A DNA stretch of 64,000 nucleotides, from positions 52,275 through 116,274 of the forward strand of contig MGRJ01000020.1 in assembly GCA_001798135.1 (NCBI GenBank), given 5' to 3'. Within the stretch, counting starts at the first letter, position 1. Every line of letters begins with the position of its first letter. Below are positions 35,302 through 45,602 of the stretch, piece by piece. Origin of the DNA: Deltaproteobacteria bacterium RIFCSPHIGHO2_02_FULL_40_28 (lineage in GTDB: Bacteria > UBA10199 > 2-12-FULL-40-28). The translations under genes and the position numbers were made by a program. Below the pieces are notes generated by a model, which was given only the letters and a program-made list of their open reading frames with translations, made no database searches and had not been told where the DNA came from.

Positions 35302-36059
35302 CTTTGGCATGGGGCTTGCTGCCCTTGGTTGTTTTGAACCCAACCGATGCAAAAGACATTCTTGTTTCCTATGTGCACACCTACATCAAGGAAGAAATTA
35401 AAGAAGAAGGGCTGATCAGAAAAGCAGAACCCTTTGTACGTTTTTTAGAAATTGCAGCCATGATGAATGGCCAACAAATTAATGCGGAAAATATTGCGAG
35501 GGATGCAAAAATTCCGCGAAGCACAGTGGATATTTATTTTTCTATTTTGGAAGATACACTTCTTGGTTATCGGCTTCCCTCTTACCGGCCTAGAGCTAAG
35601 GTGCGGGAGCAAACTCATCCAAAATATTATTGGTTTGATTCAGGTGTTGCCCGTGCAGCCGCAGGCCTTTTAAACGATGCTCCCGATCCAGCTTGGCTTG
35701 GCTATGCCTTGGAAACACTTGTTTATCTTGAACTGAGGGTTCATAACCATATATCGGGAAAGGAAAGACTTTTATTTTTTTATCGTGTTTCCAATACAAT
35801 TGAGATCGATTTTATCATTGAAACCCGCAAAGCTGTTAGTGCCTCCAAGGCCCACGTTGTTTGTGTTGAAGTCAAACATGCAAAAACATGGAACCGAAGA
35901 TGGGAAACTCCCATGCGGGACTTAGCCTCTTCTGGAAAGGTGGTGGTGGAGAAAATGTTTGGGGTTTATCAAGGGGATCATCCCTATCATTTTGATGGGG
36001 TGGATGTTTATCCCATAGGTGATTTTTTAAAAATCCTTTACGAAGGGAAGGTTTTTTAG
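35268..36059 (+). pseudogene. DUF4143 ATPase lacking its ATPase domain
   Basis: The frame encodes only the C-terminal part of a DUF4143 protein: ALAWGLLPLVV, YVHTYIKEEIKEEGLIRKAEPFVRFLE (in parts), the winged-helix-like IARDAKIPRSTVDIYF, and nuclease-like IEIDFII...VEVK. The N-terminal Walker A and B region (about 170 residues) is missing, and the upstream operator-like palindrome runs straight into the remaining codons. An internal deletion is the simplest explanation. A short product from ATG 35268 is possible. Confidence 0.7.
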
Positions 36060-36081
36060 AACGCATTACACCCACAGATGA

Positions 36082-37248
36082 TTAAGCAAGCTTCGCCAAT
36101 TCTTGGGCCATGGCTTTAACCCCGATGGCTTCCACACCATCACCAAGGGGATAACGTTCATTCCCCGCATAAACAACAAAGCAACGTTGCGGTTTCATGT
36201 CTTGGCAGGCTTGGTAAAATCCTTTTTTCGGTTTGGGAGCAAGACCTCGTTTTATTTCAATGAACCAAAGCTTAGAACCTTTCAGCTCCAACACCAAATC
36301 TACTTCGGCGCCCGCTGCCGTTCGGTAAAAACTTTTTTCTATTTTTTCGGGCAGAGCGCGCAAAAGCGATTCGATGACAAATCCTTCCCAGCTAGCGCCC
36401 ACAATGGGATGACCCAGAAGACTTTCTTCCGTGGTTAACCCCAGAAGCGTGTGAGCAAGGCCACTGTCGCGGATAAAAATTTTAGGTGATTTTACCAGCC
36501 TTTTGCCGATGTTGGCATGAATGGGCTTTAACCTTCGTACCAAAAGTAAATCAACCATGAGGTCCAAATACCGTGCAATGGTTTTGCCATCCACAGCTAG
36601 CCCCCTGGCCAGCCCCGCCGCATTGAGAAGACTTCCTTGCCCATGAGCTAGCATGGTCCAGAACCGCCGTAAGGTTTCGCTAGGGATGCGCGGGCCTAGT
36701 TGGGGGATGTCGCGCTCAAGGTATGTCCTGATGAATTCTTCACGCCAAGTGCTGCTCTGTTCTTCAGTTTTGGCTAGAAAACTGTTGGGAAAACCACCCC
36801 GCACCCAGAGCCGTTCCATTTGGGTTTCCGGCAATTCCAATGAATCAAACGGCGAGAGTTCTACGTAGGCAATGCGCCCGGCCAAACTTTCACCTGATTG
36901 TTTGAGCAAATCCAGCGATGCCGAACCTAAAAGAAGAAACCGGCCTTGCTTCAACCCTTGCCTCCGGCCTTGGTCGATTAAACCTCGCAGGGTTTGAAAA
37001 AGTTGCGGGGCCCGTTGTATTTCATCGATCACAACAAGTTTGTTTTCATGAAGTTTTAAATATTTTTCAGCATCTAAAAGTTTTCCGCGGTCGGAGGGTA
37101 ATTCTAAATCGAGGTAAACGCTCGGTCTTTTAGCTGCAATCCCATGCGCCAGAGTTGTTTTTCCCACTTGCCGGGGGCCCACCAACGCCACAGCCGGAAA
37201 TTCCTTCAGTCTCTTAACAACTAGGTTAGCTACCCGACGGTTTATCAT
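36082..37248 (-). CDS. DUF4143 ATPase, GC-richer copy
   Basis: A 388-residue ATPase starting MINRRVANLVVKRL. Walker A is GPRQVGKTTLA, Walker B LVVIDEIQRAP, sensor LLGSASLDLL; the DUF4143 part has LARGLAVDGKTIARYLDLM and the nuclease-like AEVDLVLE...IEIKRG. By eye it is clearly GC-richer than its surroundings, especially 36600-37000, suggesting recent acquisition. I reject an upstream start at 37389 because it adds 47 unrelated residues. Confidence 0.88.
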   Translation of the reverse strand: MINRRVANLVVKRLKEFPAVALVGPRQVGKTTLAHGIAAKRPSVYLDLELPSDRGKLLDAEKYLKLHENKLVVIDEIQRAPQLFQTLRGLIDQGRRQGLKQGRFLLLGSASLDLLKQSGESLAGRIAYVELSPFDSLELPETQMERLWVRGGFPNSFLAKTEEQSSTWREEFIRTYLERDIPQLGPRIPSETLRRFWTMLAHGQGSLLNAAGLARGLAVDGKTIARYLDLMVDLLLVRRLKPIHANIGKRLVKSPKIFIRDSGLAHTLLGLTTEESLLGHPIVGASWEGFVIESLLRALPEKIEKSFYRTAAGAEVDLVLELKGSKLWFIEIKRGLAPKPKKGFYQACQDMKPQRCFVVYAGNERYPLGDGVEAIGVKAMAQELAKLA

Positions 37249-37285
37249 CCTTGTAATTATGGCATACAATTCCATAAATGCAAGG
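37249..37285 (-). promoter_or_regulatory. interrupted 37-bp palindrome at DUF4143 gene start
   Basis: CCTTG...TTATGG, nine bases, CCATAA...CAAGG, all symmetric about position 37267. It lies immediately before the ATPase ATG (37248), so a bound protein or an RNA hairpin would cover the ribosome-binding site. Confidence 0.5.
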
Positions 37286-37314
37286 TTAGAGTAAAAGACA
37301 AGGCATATTTTTCC

Positions 37315-37343
37315 TTGACTAACCACGCCCCCTTTAATATTTA
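37315..37343 (+). promoter_or_regulatory. possible sdh operon promoter and TTTAACGTC repeats
   Basis: TTGACT at 37315-37320 and TATTTA at 37338-37343 are 17 bases apart. TTTAACGTC occurs twice just downstream (37340-37348 and 37355-37363), which may be a regulator site. The -10 match is weak. Confidence 0.35.
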
Positions 37344-37381
37344 ACGTCAACATCTTTAACGTCTTTATTTTTCTATTCGAC

Positions 37382-38212
37382 ATGACCACTCAAGAAATAG
37401 CAGTTGGAGGATATTCTAAAGGGTTTTCGCAAACACATCGAACCGATCGTTGGTGGATTGGCCCCTTACTTACCTTTTTGGGTTTTTCTAGTTTTATTGT
37501 TTATTCAACCTGGGCAGCCCTTCAGGGAAATCACTATTTTTATGGTTCTTATCTTTCCCCCTTTTATTCTCCGCTCTTGTTTGTTGATCCTTCTGTAACT
37601 GGAGGGGCATCTCTTGAACATGCCTGGTTTGGAGGATGGCCTTCCTGGTGGCCTTCTTTTGTTCCTGCTTCGCCAGCCTTTTTGGTTCTAGCCTTTCCCG
37701 GTGCTTTCCGTTTTACCTGTTATTATTATCGAAAGGCTTACTATCGCGCCTTTGCCTTCACCCCTCCCGGTTGCGCTGTAACGGCTCTTCCCCAAAAAAA
37801 TTATAAGGGAGAAACTTTTTTACTTCTTTTTCAAAATCTTCATCGCTATGCCCTTTATTTTGCCCTCTTTTTTATCATCATTCTTTTTTCAGATGCGGTG
37901 CAGGCCTTTTTTCGTGACGGAAAATTGGGAATAGGCGTAGGAAGCATTGTGTTGTTACTTAATGCCACTTTTCTTTCCTGCTACACCTTGGGATGCCATT
38001 CTTTTCGTCATCTTGTGGGGGGGAAGCTTGATTGTTTTTCGTGTGATGCCACAAGTAGCACGCGGTATGGTCTCTGGAAACGAGTTACCTTATTGAACGA
38101 AAATCACATGCTTTTTGCCTGGATTTCTCTTTTTTGGGTGGGATTTTCTGATGTTTACGTTCGTTTGGTTTCAATGGGCATTTGGCACGACCTATCCACA
38201 TGGGGAAATTAA
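37382..38212 (+). CDS. sdhC: succinate dehydrogenase membrane anchor subunit
   Basis: A 276-residue membrane protein with about five helices and a His-containing set (NLHRYALYF, GCHSFRHLVGG, NENHMLFAW) that could bind haem b. Length and the HLVGGKLDCFSC region resemble the large single anchor of actinobacterial Sdh1-type complexes rather than the E. coli SdhC/SdhD pair. Directly precedes sdhA and sdhB. Confidence 0.82.
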   Translation: MTTQEIAVGGYSKGFSQTHRTDRWWIGPLLTFLGFSSFIVYSTWAALQGNHYFYGSYLSPFYSPLLFVDPSVTGGASLEHAWFGGWPSWWPSFVPASPAFLVLAFPGAFRFTCYYYRKAYYRAFAFTPPGCAVTALPQKNYKGETFLLLFQNLHRYALYFALFFIIILFSDAVQAFFRDGKLGIGVGSIVLLLNATFLSCYTLGCHSFRHLVGGKLDCFSCDATSSTRYGLWKRVTLLNENHMLFAWISLFWVGFSDVYVRLVSMGIWHDLSTWGN

Positions 38213-38217
38213 TTTAA

Positions 38218-40047
38218 ATGATACCTCTCTCTGAAATTTTAACTTACGAACATGATGTCATCGTTGTTGGTGCTGGTGGCGCTGGTTTGCGGGCGGCCAT
38301 TGAGTGCTGTAAACAAGGAATGAATACCGGAGTTGTTTGTAAATCTTTGCTTGGTAAGGCCCATACCGTGATGGCAGAGGGCGGGATGGCAGCAGCCATG
38401 GGTAATGTGGATGCGCGCGATAATTGGAAAGTTCATTTTCGCGATACCATGCGCGGTGGCAAATTTATGAACCAGTGGCGAATGGCCGAGCTTCATGCTA
38501 GAGAAGCTCCCGATCGCGTACGCGAGCTAGAAGAATGGGGAGCTGTTTTCGATCGCACCAAAGAAGGTTTAATCTCACAAAGAAATTTTGGAGGGCATCG
38601 CTATCCACGCTTGGCGCATGTTGGTGATCGTACGGGGTTAGAGCTCATTCGTACCCTTCAAGATTATGCTATTCATCAAGGGATGAAGGTTTACATGGAA
38701 TGCACTGCTCTTGATCTTTTAAAAGACGGTGATCGCATTACGGGGCTTGTAGGATATTTTCGTGAAACGGGTCGTTTTGTTGTTTTTAAAGCCAACGCCG
38801 TTATCTTTGCAACAGGCGGGGCTGGTAAAGCTTGGAAAATTACTTCTAATTCTTGGGAATACACAGGTGATGGTTATGGCATGGCCTACACCGCAGGAGC
38901 TGAATTAATGGATATGGAATTTACCCAATTTCATCCAACCGGCATGGTTTGGCCGCCCTCAGTTCGCGGGATTTTAGTAACAGAAGGGGTTCGTGGCGAT
39001 GGCGGGATTCTTTTGAATAACAAGGGTGAGAGGTTTATGTTTAAGTATGTTCCTCCTAAATTTGCCGCCGAAACAGCCGATACAGTAGAGGAAGGCAATC
39101 GTTGGCTGGAAGGTGACAAAGCAGCCAGACGTCCTCCAGAACTTTTAACACGCGATGTGGTGGCGCGTGCCATTACTGCAGAAGTAAATGCAGGACGAGG
39201 TTCGGCCCATGGTGGAGCTTTATTAGATATTGCTTCTCGTAGGCCGGCAGATGTGATTCGTAAAAAACTTCCCTCCATGTATCATCAATTCAAGGAATTG
39301 GGAGAATTAGATATTACAAAAGAACCCATGGAAGTAGGGCCTACGTTGCATTATTTTATGGGTGGAATTCGAGTAGATCACGATACTCAACAAAGTACAG
39401 TGCCAGGGCTTTTTGCTTGTGGTGAATGTTCTGCTGGAATGCATGGGGCTAATCGTTTAGGAGGTAATTCGTTGTCGGATCTTTTAGTGTTTGGACGCTT
39501 AGCAGGGCTTGGAGCTTCTGAGTATTCTAAGTCGATTGGGAAAAAATCGGTAACGGATGAAAAACAAGTTCTTTCCATTATTCGGAGCGCCACTGATATT
39601 CTCAATCTTGACAAGGGGACAAATCCCTACTTGGTGCATGAAGATCTTCAAAATGTGATGCAACGGTATGTTGGAATTGTTCGAAGTGCCGATGAATTAC
39701 AAACTGCCAAAAACGAACTCGAGCGAATTAAAAAAGATGTTGCCCTTGTTAAATCAGATGGGGCAAGCCAATACAATGCTGGTTGGCACAAGGCTCTTGA
39801 TCTTCGCAACCTTTTAATTTCTGCAGAAGCAGTAACTAAGGCAGCAGAGATGCGCACAGAAAGTCGCGGTGGACACACCCGTATTGATTTTGAGGGAGAA
39901 CGTGAAGAGTGTGCCAAGTACAATATTGTTGTTAAAAAGGGTGAACAGGGAATGGAAGTACGAAAAGTAGAACGAAGAGAACCTCCTGAAACTTTAAAAA
40001 AGATTGCCTATGCAAAGATTGAGGATCTGGAACGAGAAGGGGTATAG
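38218..40047 (+). CDS. sdhA: succinate dehydrogenase flavoprotein subunit
   Basis: A 609-residue flavoprotein that oxidises succinate. All key elements are present: FAD loop VVGAGGAGLRAA, His49 for covalent FAD in AHTVMAEGG, QFHPTG, TEGVRGDGG, TRDVVARAI with the catalytic Arg, LHYFMGG and GANRLGGNSL. It thus serves as an internal reference for the divergent paralogue at 43.7 kb, which lacks most of these. Confidence 0.96.
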   Translation: MIPLSEILTYEHDVIVVGAGGAGLRAAIECCKQGMNTGVVCKSLLGKAHTVMAEGGMAAAMGNVDARDNWKVHFRDTMRGGKFMNQWRMAELHAREAPDRVRELEEWGAVFDRTKEGLISQRNFGGHRYPRLAHVGDRTGLELIRTLQDYAIHQGMKVYMECTALDLLKDGDRITGLVGYFRETGRFVVFKANAVIFATGGAGKAWKITSNSWEYTGDGYGMAYTAGAELMDMEFTQFHPTGMVWPPSVRGILVTEGVRGDGGILLNNKGERFMFKYVPPKFAAETADTVEEGNRWLEGDKAARRPPELLTRDVVARAITAEVNAGRGSAHGGALLDIASRRPADVIRKKLPSMYHQFKELGELDITKEPMEVGPTLHYFMGGIRVDHDTQQSTVPGLFACGECSAGMHGANRLGGNSLSDLLVFGRLAGLGASEYSKSIGKKSVTDEKQVLSIIRSATDILNLDKGTNPYLVHEDLQNVMQRYVGIVRSADELQTAKNELERIKKDVALVKSDGASQYNAGWHKALDLRNLLISAEAVTKAAEMRTESRGGHTRIDFEGEREECAKYNIVVKKGEQGMEVRKVERREPPETLKKIAYAKIEDLEREGV

Positions 40048-40061
40048 GGGAAACGAAAAGT

Positions 40062-40802
40062 ATGGCAAAGAGACAATTCAAAATTTGGCGTGGTAACAAA
40101 AATGGCGGAGAGTTTGCTAACTACCAAACCGAAATAGAACCAGGCATGGTGGTTTTGGATGCCATTCATTCTATTCAGGCCGAATCTGCTGGTGACTTGG
40201 CAGTTCGTTGGAATTGTAAAGCAGGGAAGTGTGGTTCTTGCAGTATGGAAATCAATGGCAAACCTCGTTTATCTTGCATGACTCGTATGAACTCACTGCC
40301 TGCTAACGAAACAGTCACTCTTCAACCACTTAAAACTTTTCCAGTGATTAAAGATTTGGTTACGGATGTCTCGTGGAATTATCGACAAAAGGAAAAAATT
40401 CAACCTCTTAAGCCCAAGCCACGTGATGCTGACGGCAACTACAGAATGATGCAAGAGGATGTTGATCGTATTCAAGAGTTTCGTAAGTGTATCGAATGTT
40501 TTCTTTGTCAGGATGTTTGTCATGTTCTTCGTGATCAAGACCAAGCTAATAATTTCGTTGGCCCCCGTTTTATGATTTATTTGGCCAGTTTGGAAATGCA
40601 CCCTCTTGATACCGCAGACAGGATACCCACTATTCGCAAGGAATTTGGCTCGGGGCTTTGCAACATCACTCGTTGCTGTACTGAAGTTTGTCCCGAGCAT
40701 ATTAATATTACCGACAATGGGATTATTCCGTTAAAAGAACGGGTGGTTGATCGTTTTTATGATCCAGTTATGTGGGTGAAAAGAAAATTTTTTGGTGTAT
40801 AG
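40062..40802 (+). CDS. sdhB: succinate dehydrogenase iron-sulfur subunit
   Basis: A 246-residue ferredoxin-like subunit. The 2Fe-2S ligands are in [21 protein letters not shown] (written here as CKAGKCGSC then LSC), 4Fe-4S in [11 protein letters not shown] and 3Fe-4S in [14 protein letters not shown]. It carries electrons from SdhA to the membrane quinone site. It completes the sdhCAB operon and is eight bases before icd. Confidence 0.95.
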   Translation: MAKRQFKIWRGNKNGGEFANYQTEIEPGMVVLDAIHSIQAESAGDLAVRWNCKAGKCGSCSMEINGKPRLSCMTRMNSLPANETVTLQPLKTFPVIKDLVTDVSWNYRQKEKIQPLKPKPRDADGNYRMMQEDVDRIQEFRKCIECFLCQDVCHVLRDQDQANNFVGPRFMIYLASLEMHPLDTADRIPTIRKEFGSGLCNITRCCTEVCPEHINITDNGIIPLKERVVDRFYDPVMWVKRKFFGV

Positions 40803-40809
40803 GTACAAT

Positions 40810-42057
40810 ATGTTAAAAATCCCCTCCAATGGCAAAAAAATAATTCTCAAAAATGGTGTTCTTTCTGTGCCCGATGATCCCGTTATTCCCTTTATTGAAG
40901 GGGATGGTACGGGTCCCGATATTTGGAAGGCTTCGGTTTATGTTTTTGATGAAGCTGTTAAAAAAGTTTATGGTGGAAAGCGTAAAATTAATTGGCTTGA
41001 AGTGTATGCTGGTGAAAAAGCTAGAGCTACCTATGGCAAAGATTGTCCTCCCAATTTTCTTCCTCAAGAAACCTTGGATGTGATCAAAGAATACTTGGTT
41101 GCCATTAAAGGGCCACTTACTACTCCTGTAGGTGAAGGTTTTAGAAGTTTAAATGTAAGTCTTCGGCAAGAATTAGATTTGTATGTTTGTCAGCGCCCCG
41201 TGCGTTATTTTACCGGAACCCCTTCTCCTGTTAAGCAACCTGAAAAAATTGACATGACAATTTTTCGGGAAAACACCGAAGATATTTATGCAGGAATTGA
41301 ATGGGCAGCCAAATCAGTTGAGGCAAAAAAGCTTATCAACTTTTTACAGAAAGAACTGAGAGTTACAAAAATTCGTTTTCCAGAAAGCTCTGGTATTGGA
41401 ATTAAGCCTGTTTCTGAAGAAGGCACCAAACGCTTGGTACGAGCTGCAATCCAGTATGCTCTTAAAAGAAAACGTAAAAGTCTCACTCTGGTGCATAAGG
41501 GCAATATTATGAAGTACACTGAGGGGGCTTTTCGTAATTGGGGATACGAATTAGCTAAAGAAGAATTTGGAGATCAAACTGTAAGCTGGGATGATTGCAA
41601 TGGCAAGCCTCCTGCAGGTAAGTTGCTTATTAAAGATGCCATTGCTGATGCTTTTTTACAGCAAATTCTTCTTCGGCCCGATGAATTTGATGTGATAGCT
41701 ACCCTTAATTTAAATGGGGATTATCTTTCAGATGCATTGGCTGCTCAAGTAGGGGGAATTGGCATTGCCCCAGGTGGAAATATTAACTATGTAACAGGGC
41801 ACGCTCTTTTTGAAGCTACACATGGCACAGCTCCCAAGTATGCAGGACTTGATAAGGTTAATCCAGGTTCACTGATTTTGTCGGGAGTGATGATGTTTGA
41901 ATACATGGGATGGCAAGAAGTAGCCGATGCTATTGTACAGGCGCTGGAAAAAACCATTCAAAATAAAACAGTAACGTACGATTTTGAAAGATTGATGCAG
42001 GGTGCAAAATTGTTGAAGTGTAGCGAATTTGGAAAAGAGATTGTAAGAAACATGTAA
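40810..42057 (+). CDS. icd: isocitrate dehydrogenase (NADP type)
   Basis: A 415-residue dimeric [15 protein letters not shown], the phosphate/substrate loop [34 protein letters not shown] and the nucleotide-binding [11 protein letters not shown] are present; the Lys/Tyr of the NADP site favour NADP. I use ATG 40810. It lies directly after sdhB, an unusual but sensible TCA cluster. Confidence 0.94.
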   Translation: MLKIPSNGKKIILKNGVLSVPDDPVIPFIEGDGTGPDIWKASVYVFDEAVKKVYGGKRKINWLEVYAGEKARATYGKDCPPNFLPQETLDVIKEYLVAIKGPLTTPVGEGFRSLNVSLRQELDLYVCQRPVRYFTGTPSPVKQPEKIDMTIFRENTEDIYAGIEWAAKSVEAKKLINFLQKELRVTKIRFPESSGIGIKPVSEEGTKRLVRAAIQYALKRKRKSLTLVHKGNIMKYTEGAFRNWGYELAKEEFGDQTVSWDDCNGKPPAGKLLIKDAIADAFLQQILLRPDEFDVIATLNLNGDYLSDALAAQVGGIGIAPGGNINYVTGHALFEATHGTAPKYAGLDKVNPGSLILSGVMMFEYMGWQEVADAIVQALEKTIQNKTVTYDFERLMQGAKLLKCSEFGKEIVRNM

Positions 42058-42073
42058 TAGATATCGTGATTAT

Positions 42074-43116
<1,043 letters not shown>

Positions 43117-43152
43117 ATAGACAATAAAGATAGATTCTGGTTTTATGGTTTT

Positions 43153-43740
43153 GTGGCTAAGCGTTTTCATTCTTTAAGTGGTTTTTTTCTAGGCCTTTTT
43201 TTCTTTTTTCACCTTTACCAAAATGCTCTTATTTTAACCGAAGATGGTTCAACCCATTTTAATGAAACTTATCAATTTTGGAATGGCTCTTTTTTCTTTT
43301 TGTTTTTTAAAATCATTTTTTTATACATCCCGTTTTTTTACCATGCGGGCTTTGGACTTTATTCGCTTTTAACAACCCGCATTAATCTTACCCAGTATCC
43401 TGCACAGGCTAATATTCGTTTTAGCCTGCAAAAATTAACAGGTGTTGTTTCGCTGGTTTTTATTTTTTATCATATTTTAACAACCAAGTGGATTTTTGCA
43501 GGTGATGTTGATGTGCAAGCGCTTGAGCAACTTTTAGTTCATCCCGTTGTTTTTGTTTTTTACATCGTAGGAATGATTTGTGCCTCTTTTTATTTTTCAA
43601 ATGGTTTGTGGAGTTTTTTAATCACCTGGGGAATCACGGTTTCAAAAAAGTCACAAAAAATTTCTCTCATTTTTTGTTCTGCTTTTTTTGTATGGAGTTT
43701 AATAGTGCAAAGTTTGGTACTGATTAAATTTAATTTATAA
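43153..43740 (+). CDS. complex II-like cytochrome b subunit, divergent
   Basis: A 195-residue membrane protein of the B. subtilis SdhC/b558 type with five helices, using a GTG start. His residues in RFHSLSG, FFHLYQN, FYHAGFG and FIFYHIL match four of the usual haem ligands, but the last helix reads ASFYFSNGLWSF where relatives have His at the Tyr147 position. One of the two haems may therefore be lost or differently ligated. First gene of a three-gene operon with a divergent flavoprotein and a normal Fe-S subunit. Confidence 0.75.
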   Translation: MAKRFHSLSGFFLGLFFFFHLYQNALILTEDGSTHFNETYQFWNGSFFFLFFKIIFLYIPFFYHAGFGLYSLLTTRINLTQYPAQANIRFSLQKLTGVVSLVFIFYHILTTKWIFAGDVDVQALEQLLVHPVVFVFYIVGMICASFYFSNGLWSFLITWGITVSKKSQKISLIFCSAFFVWSLIVQSLVLIKFNL

Positions 43741-43744
43741 TTTT

Positions 43745-45451
43745 ATGGCCCTCAAAAAACCTCGTCTCATTGTTGTTGGTTCTGGCTTATCGGGCATGAT
43801 GGCCTCGCTTTCTCTTTTAGAAATGGGCATGCCCGTTCGTCTTGTTTCTTACCATCCCCCTCAATTTTCAAACTCGGTTACAAATCGTTCTGGAATTTGC
43901 GTAGCAGCTAATCCTAAAGAGTTTAGTGATTCACCTGAAAAACATTTTGAAGAAACTCTTCAATATGGTGAATACCTTGCCAATCAAAACTTGGTGCGTG
44001 AAATGTGTTACAAGGCCCCAGAAATTTTAAATTTTTTATCTCGCTTGGGGGTTATTTTTCATCAAACACCCGAAGGAAATCCAGATTTTAGAACAAGTGA
44101 AGGAACTCGTTTTTTTCGTTTATTAACCTCGCCCATTAGTTTTGGAAGGCGATTGCTTTATCTTTTAGATGGTCAGCTTAAACGTTATGAAAAAGAAGGC
44201 TTATTAGCTAGGCACGAGGGTTTAGAGCTGGCTTCAACTCTTATGAATCCTAAAGGAGATTTGTGCGGAGCTTCATTTATTAATAAAAAAACTTTAGCTG
44301 TTGAAGCGTGGCCCGCTGATGCTGTTATTTTATGTGCTGGCGGGTATGGTGGAATTTTTTCAAATTCTATTTCTTCTTCTTTTACATCTGGTGGGGCTAT
44401 GGGGGCAGTTTATCGAGTTGGTGCTAAGTTGGCTAATCCTGAAATGATTCAATTTGCACCAGCTGTTGATTTTGGTGGAGATCAAATTTTTTCAATTGTA
44501 AATGCCATGCTTTCTTGTGGAGCCAGATACAGAATTATTGGAGAAAGTTTTTCTTCTTTTCCTTTGGAAGAAAAATTTCCTCTTTGGAAAAACAGGGCAG
44601 CTTATGATGAGGTGGTTAAACTGATGGTGGAAAGACCATCCCATTTTTATTTGGATTTAACTCATAGGCCAAAAGATTTTATATTAACACGTCTTTCTGA
44701 AATTGAAGATTTGGTTCATAAATTTGGAAAAACATCGCTGACTAAAAATCCCATTCCTTTGAATATTTCGGTACTGTGTAGTTTGGGTGGATTGTGGGTT
44801 GATGAAAATTTAATGAGCAGTATCCCTGGAATTTTTGCAGCAGGAAATTGCCAGTATCACTATCATGGAGCATCAAGTCTGGAAGGAAATATAATTTTAG
44901 CAAGTTTAGTCAGTGGAATGAAGGCCGCAACGCAAGCTGTGTATTATACCTCTGGCTTAGAGCAAGAAAATATAAGCCAAAAAATTTTGGATGAAGAAAT
45001 TAAAAAACAAGAAGGAATTAACCGGGATATTGCCGTTCTTTCAGGAGCAGAAACCATCACGCATTTGTTTGAAGATTTGAGAAATCAACTCTTTCATGGG
45101 CTGGGGCCCGTTCGATCAGAAAAAGATCTGATCGGGTTAGAAAAATTGATTGTTCAAATGCGGGAGAGGGCTTCTCATATTCATTTGTCCGATGTTTCTC
45201 GTTTTTTAAATGAAGAACTTTTGAATGTGAGAAGATTTAATGGTTCTCTCGATATAGCCCATGCAGCTGTTAAAGCAGCTTTATATCGAAAAGAATCTCG
45301 TGGTTCGCATCATCGCATTGATTATCCCAAGCGTGATGATGAAACCTTTTTAAAAACAACCAAAGTGAGTTATTCTACAAGTGGGCCACAAATTGCCTAT
45401 GAAGATGTAGATACCCATTTGGTTGCTCCTAAGGAGAGAAAATTTTGCTGA
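43745..45451 (+). CDS. SdhA/FrdA-like flavoprotein with lost dicarboxylate site
   Basis: A 568-residue flavoprotein of B. subtilis SdhA type: FAD loop VVGSGLSGMMAS, YLDLTHRP, LGGLWVDENLMSSIPGIFAAGNC and SRGSHHRIDYP are conserved. However the FAD-linking His is Asn43 (SNSVTNRSG), QxHPT is QFAPA (Ala238), the SESARGEGG segment is SCGARYRIIG (residues 257-266), HYSMGG is LCSLGG (Leu344) and GGNRLG is GASSLEG (Ser378). Succinate/fumarate binding is thus not expected; FAD may be non-covalent. Substrate unknown. Confidence 0.82.
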   Translation: MALKKPRLIVVGSGLSGMMASLSLLEMGMPVRLVSYHPPQFSNSVTNRSGICVAANPKEFSDSPEKHFEETLQYGEYLANQNLVREMCYKAPEILNFLSRLGVIFHQTPEGNPDFRTSEGTRFFRLLTSPISFGRRLLYLLDGQLKRYEKEGLLARHEGLELASTLMNPKGDLCGASFINKKTLAVEAWPADAVILCAGGYGGIFSNSISSSFTSGGAMGAVYRVGAKLANPEMIQFAPAVDFGGDQIFSIVNAMLSCGARYRIIGESFSSFPLEEKFPLWKNRAAYDEVVKLMVERPSHFYLDLTHRPKDFILTRLSEIEDLVHKFGKTSLTKNPIPLNISVLCSLGGLWVDENLMSSIPGIFAAGNCQYHYHGASSLEGNIILASLVSGMKAATQAVYYTSGLEQENISQKILDEEIKKQEGINRDIAVLSGAETITHLFEDLRNQLFHGLGPVRSEKDLIGLEKLIVQMRERASHIHLSDVSRFLNEELLNVRRFNGSLDIAHAAVKAALYRKESRGSHHRIDYPKRDDETFLKTTKVSYSTSGPQIAYEDVDTHLVAPKERKFC

Positions 45452-45461
45452 TGTAATTAAG

Positions 45462-45595
45462 GTTTCCCCTCCCTTAAGGGAGGGGGATGTAGGGGCGGCC
45501 CCCTGTGGCCGCCCATGAGCGGGCAACCACGGGGGGTTGCCCCTACGAAAATCTTTCCCCTCTCCTTGGGGAGAGGGGTAGGGGTGAGGGGTTAG
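45462..45595. repeat. compound repeat (families C and E)
   Basis: CCCCTCCC TTAA GGGAGGGGG, then GTAGGGGCGGCC...GGCCGCCC and GGGCAACC...GGTTGCCCCTAC, then CCCCTCTCC TTGG GGAGAGGGG. Three hairpins in 134 bases separate the flavoprotein from its Fe-S subunit gene, enough to affect mRNA stability between them. Confidence 0.75.
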
Positions 45596-45602
45596 AAATT
45601 CT

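Noticed and set aside
37249-37389. N-terminal extension of the DUF4143 ATPase at 36082
   Set aside because: The family starts at MINRRVA-like sequence; the extension would overlap the sdh promoter region.
43745-45451. Calling this flavoprotein fumarate reductase or L-aspartate oxidase
   Set aside because: The dicarboxylate-binding His and Arg residues required by both are absent, although the fold is shared.
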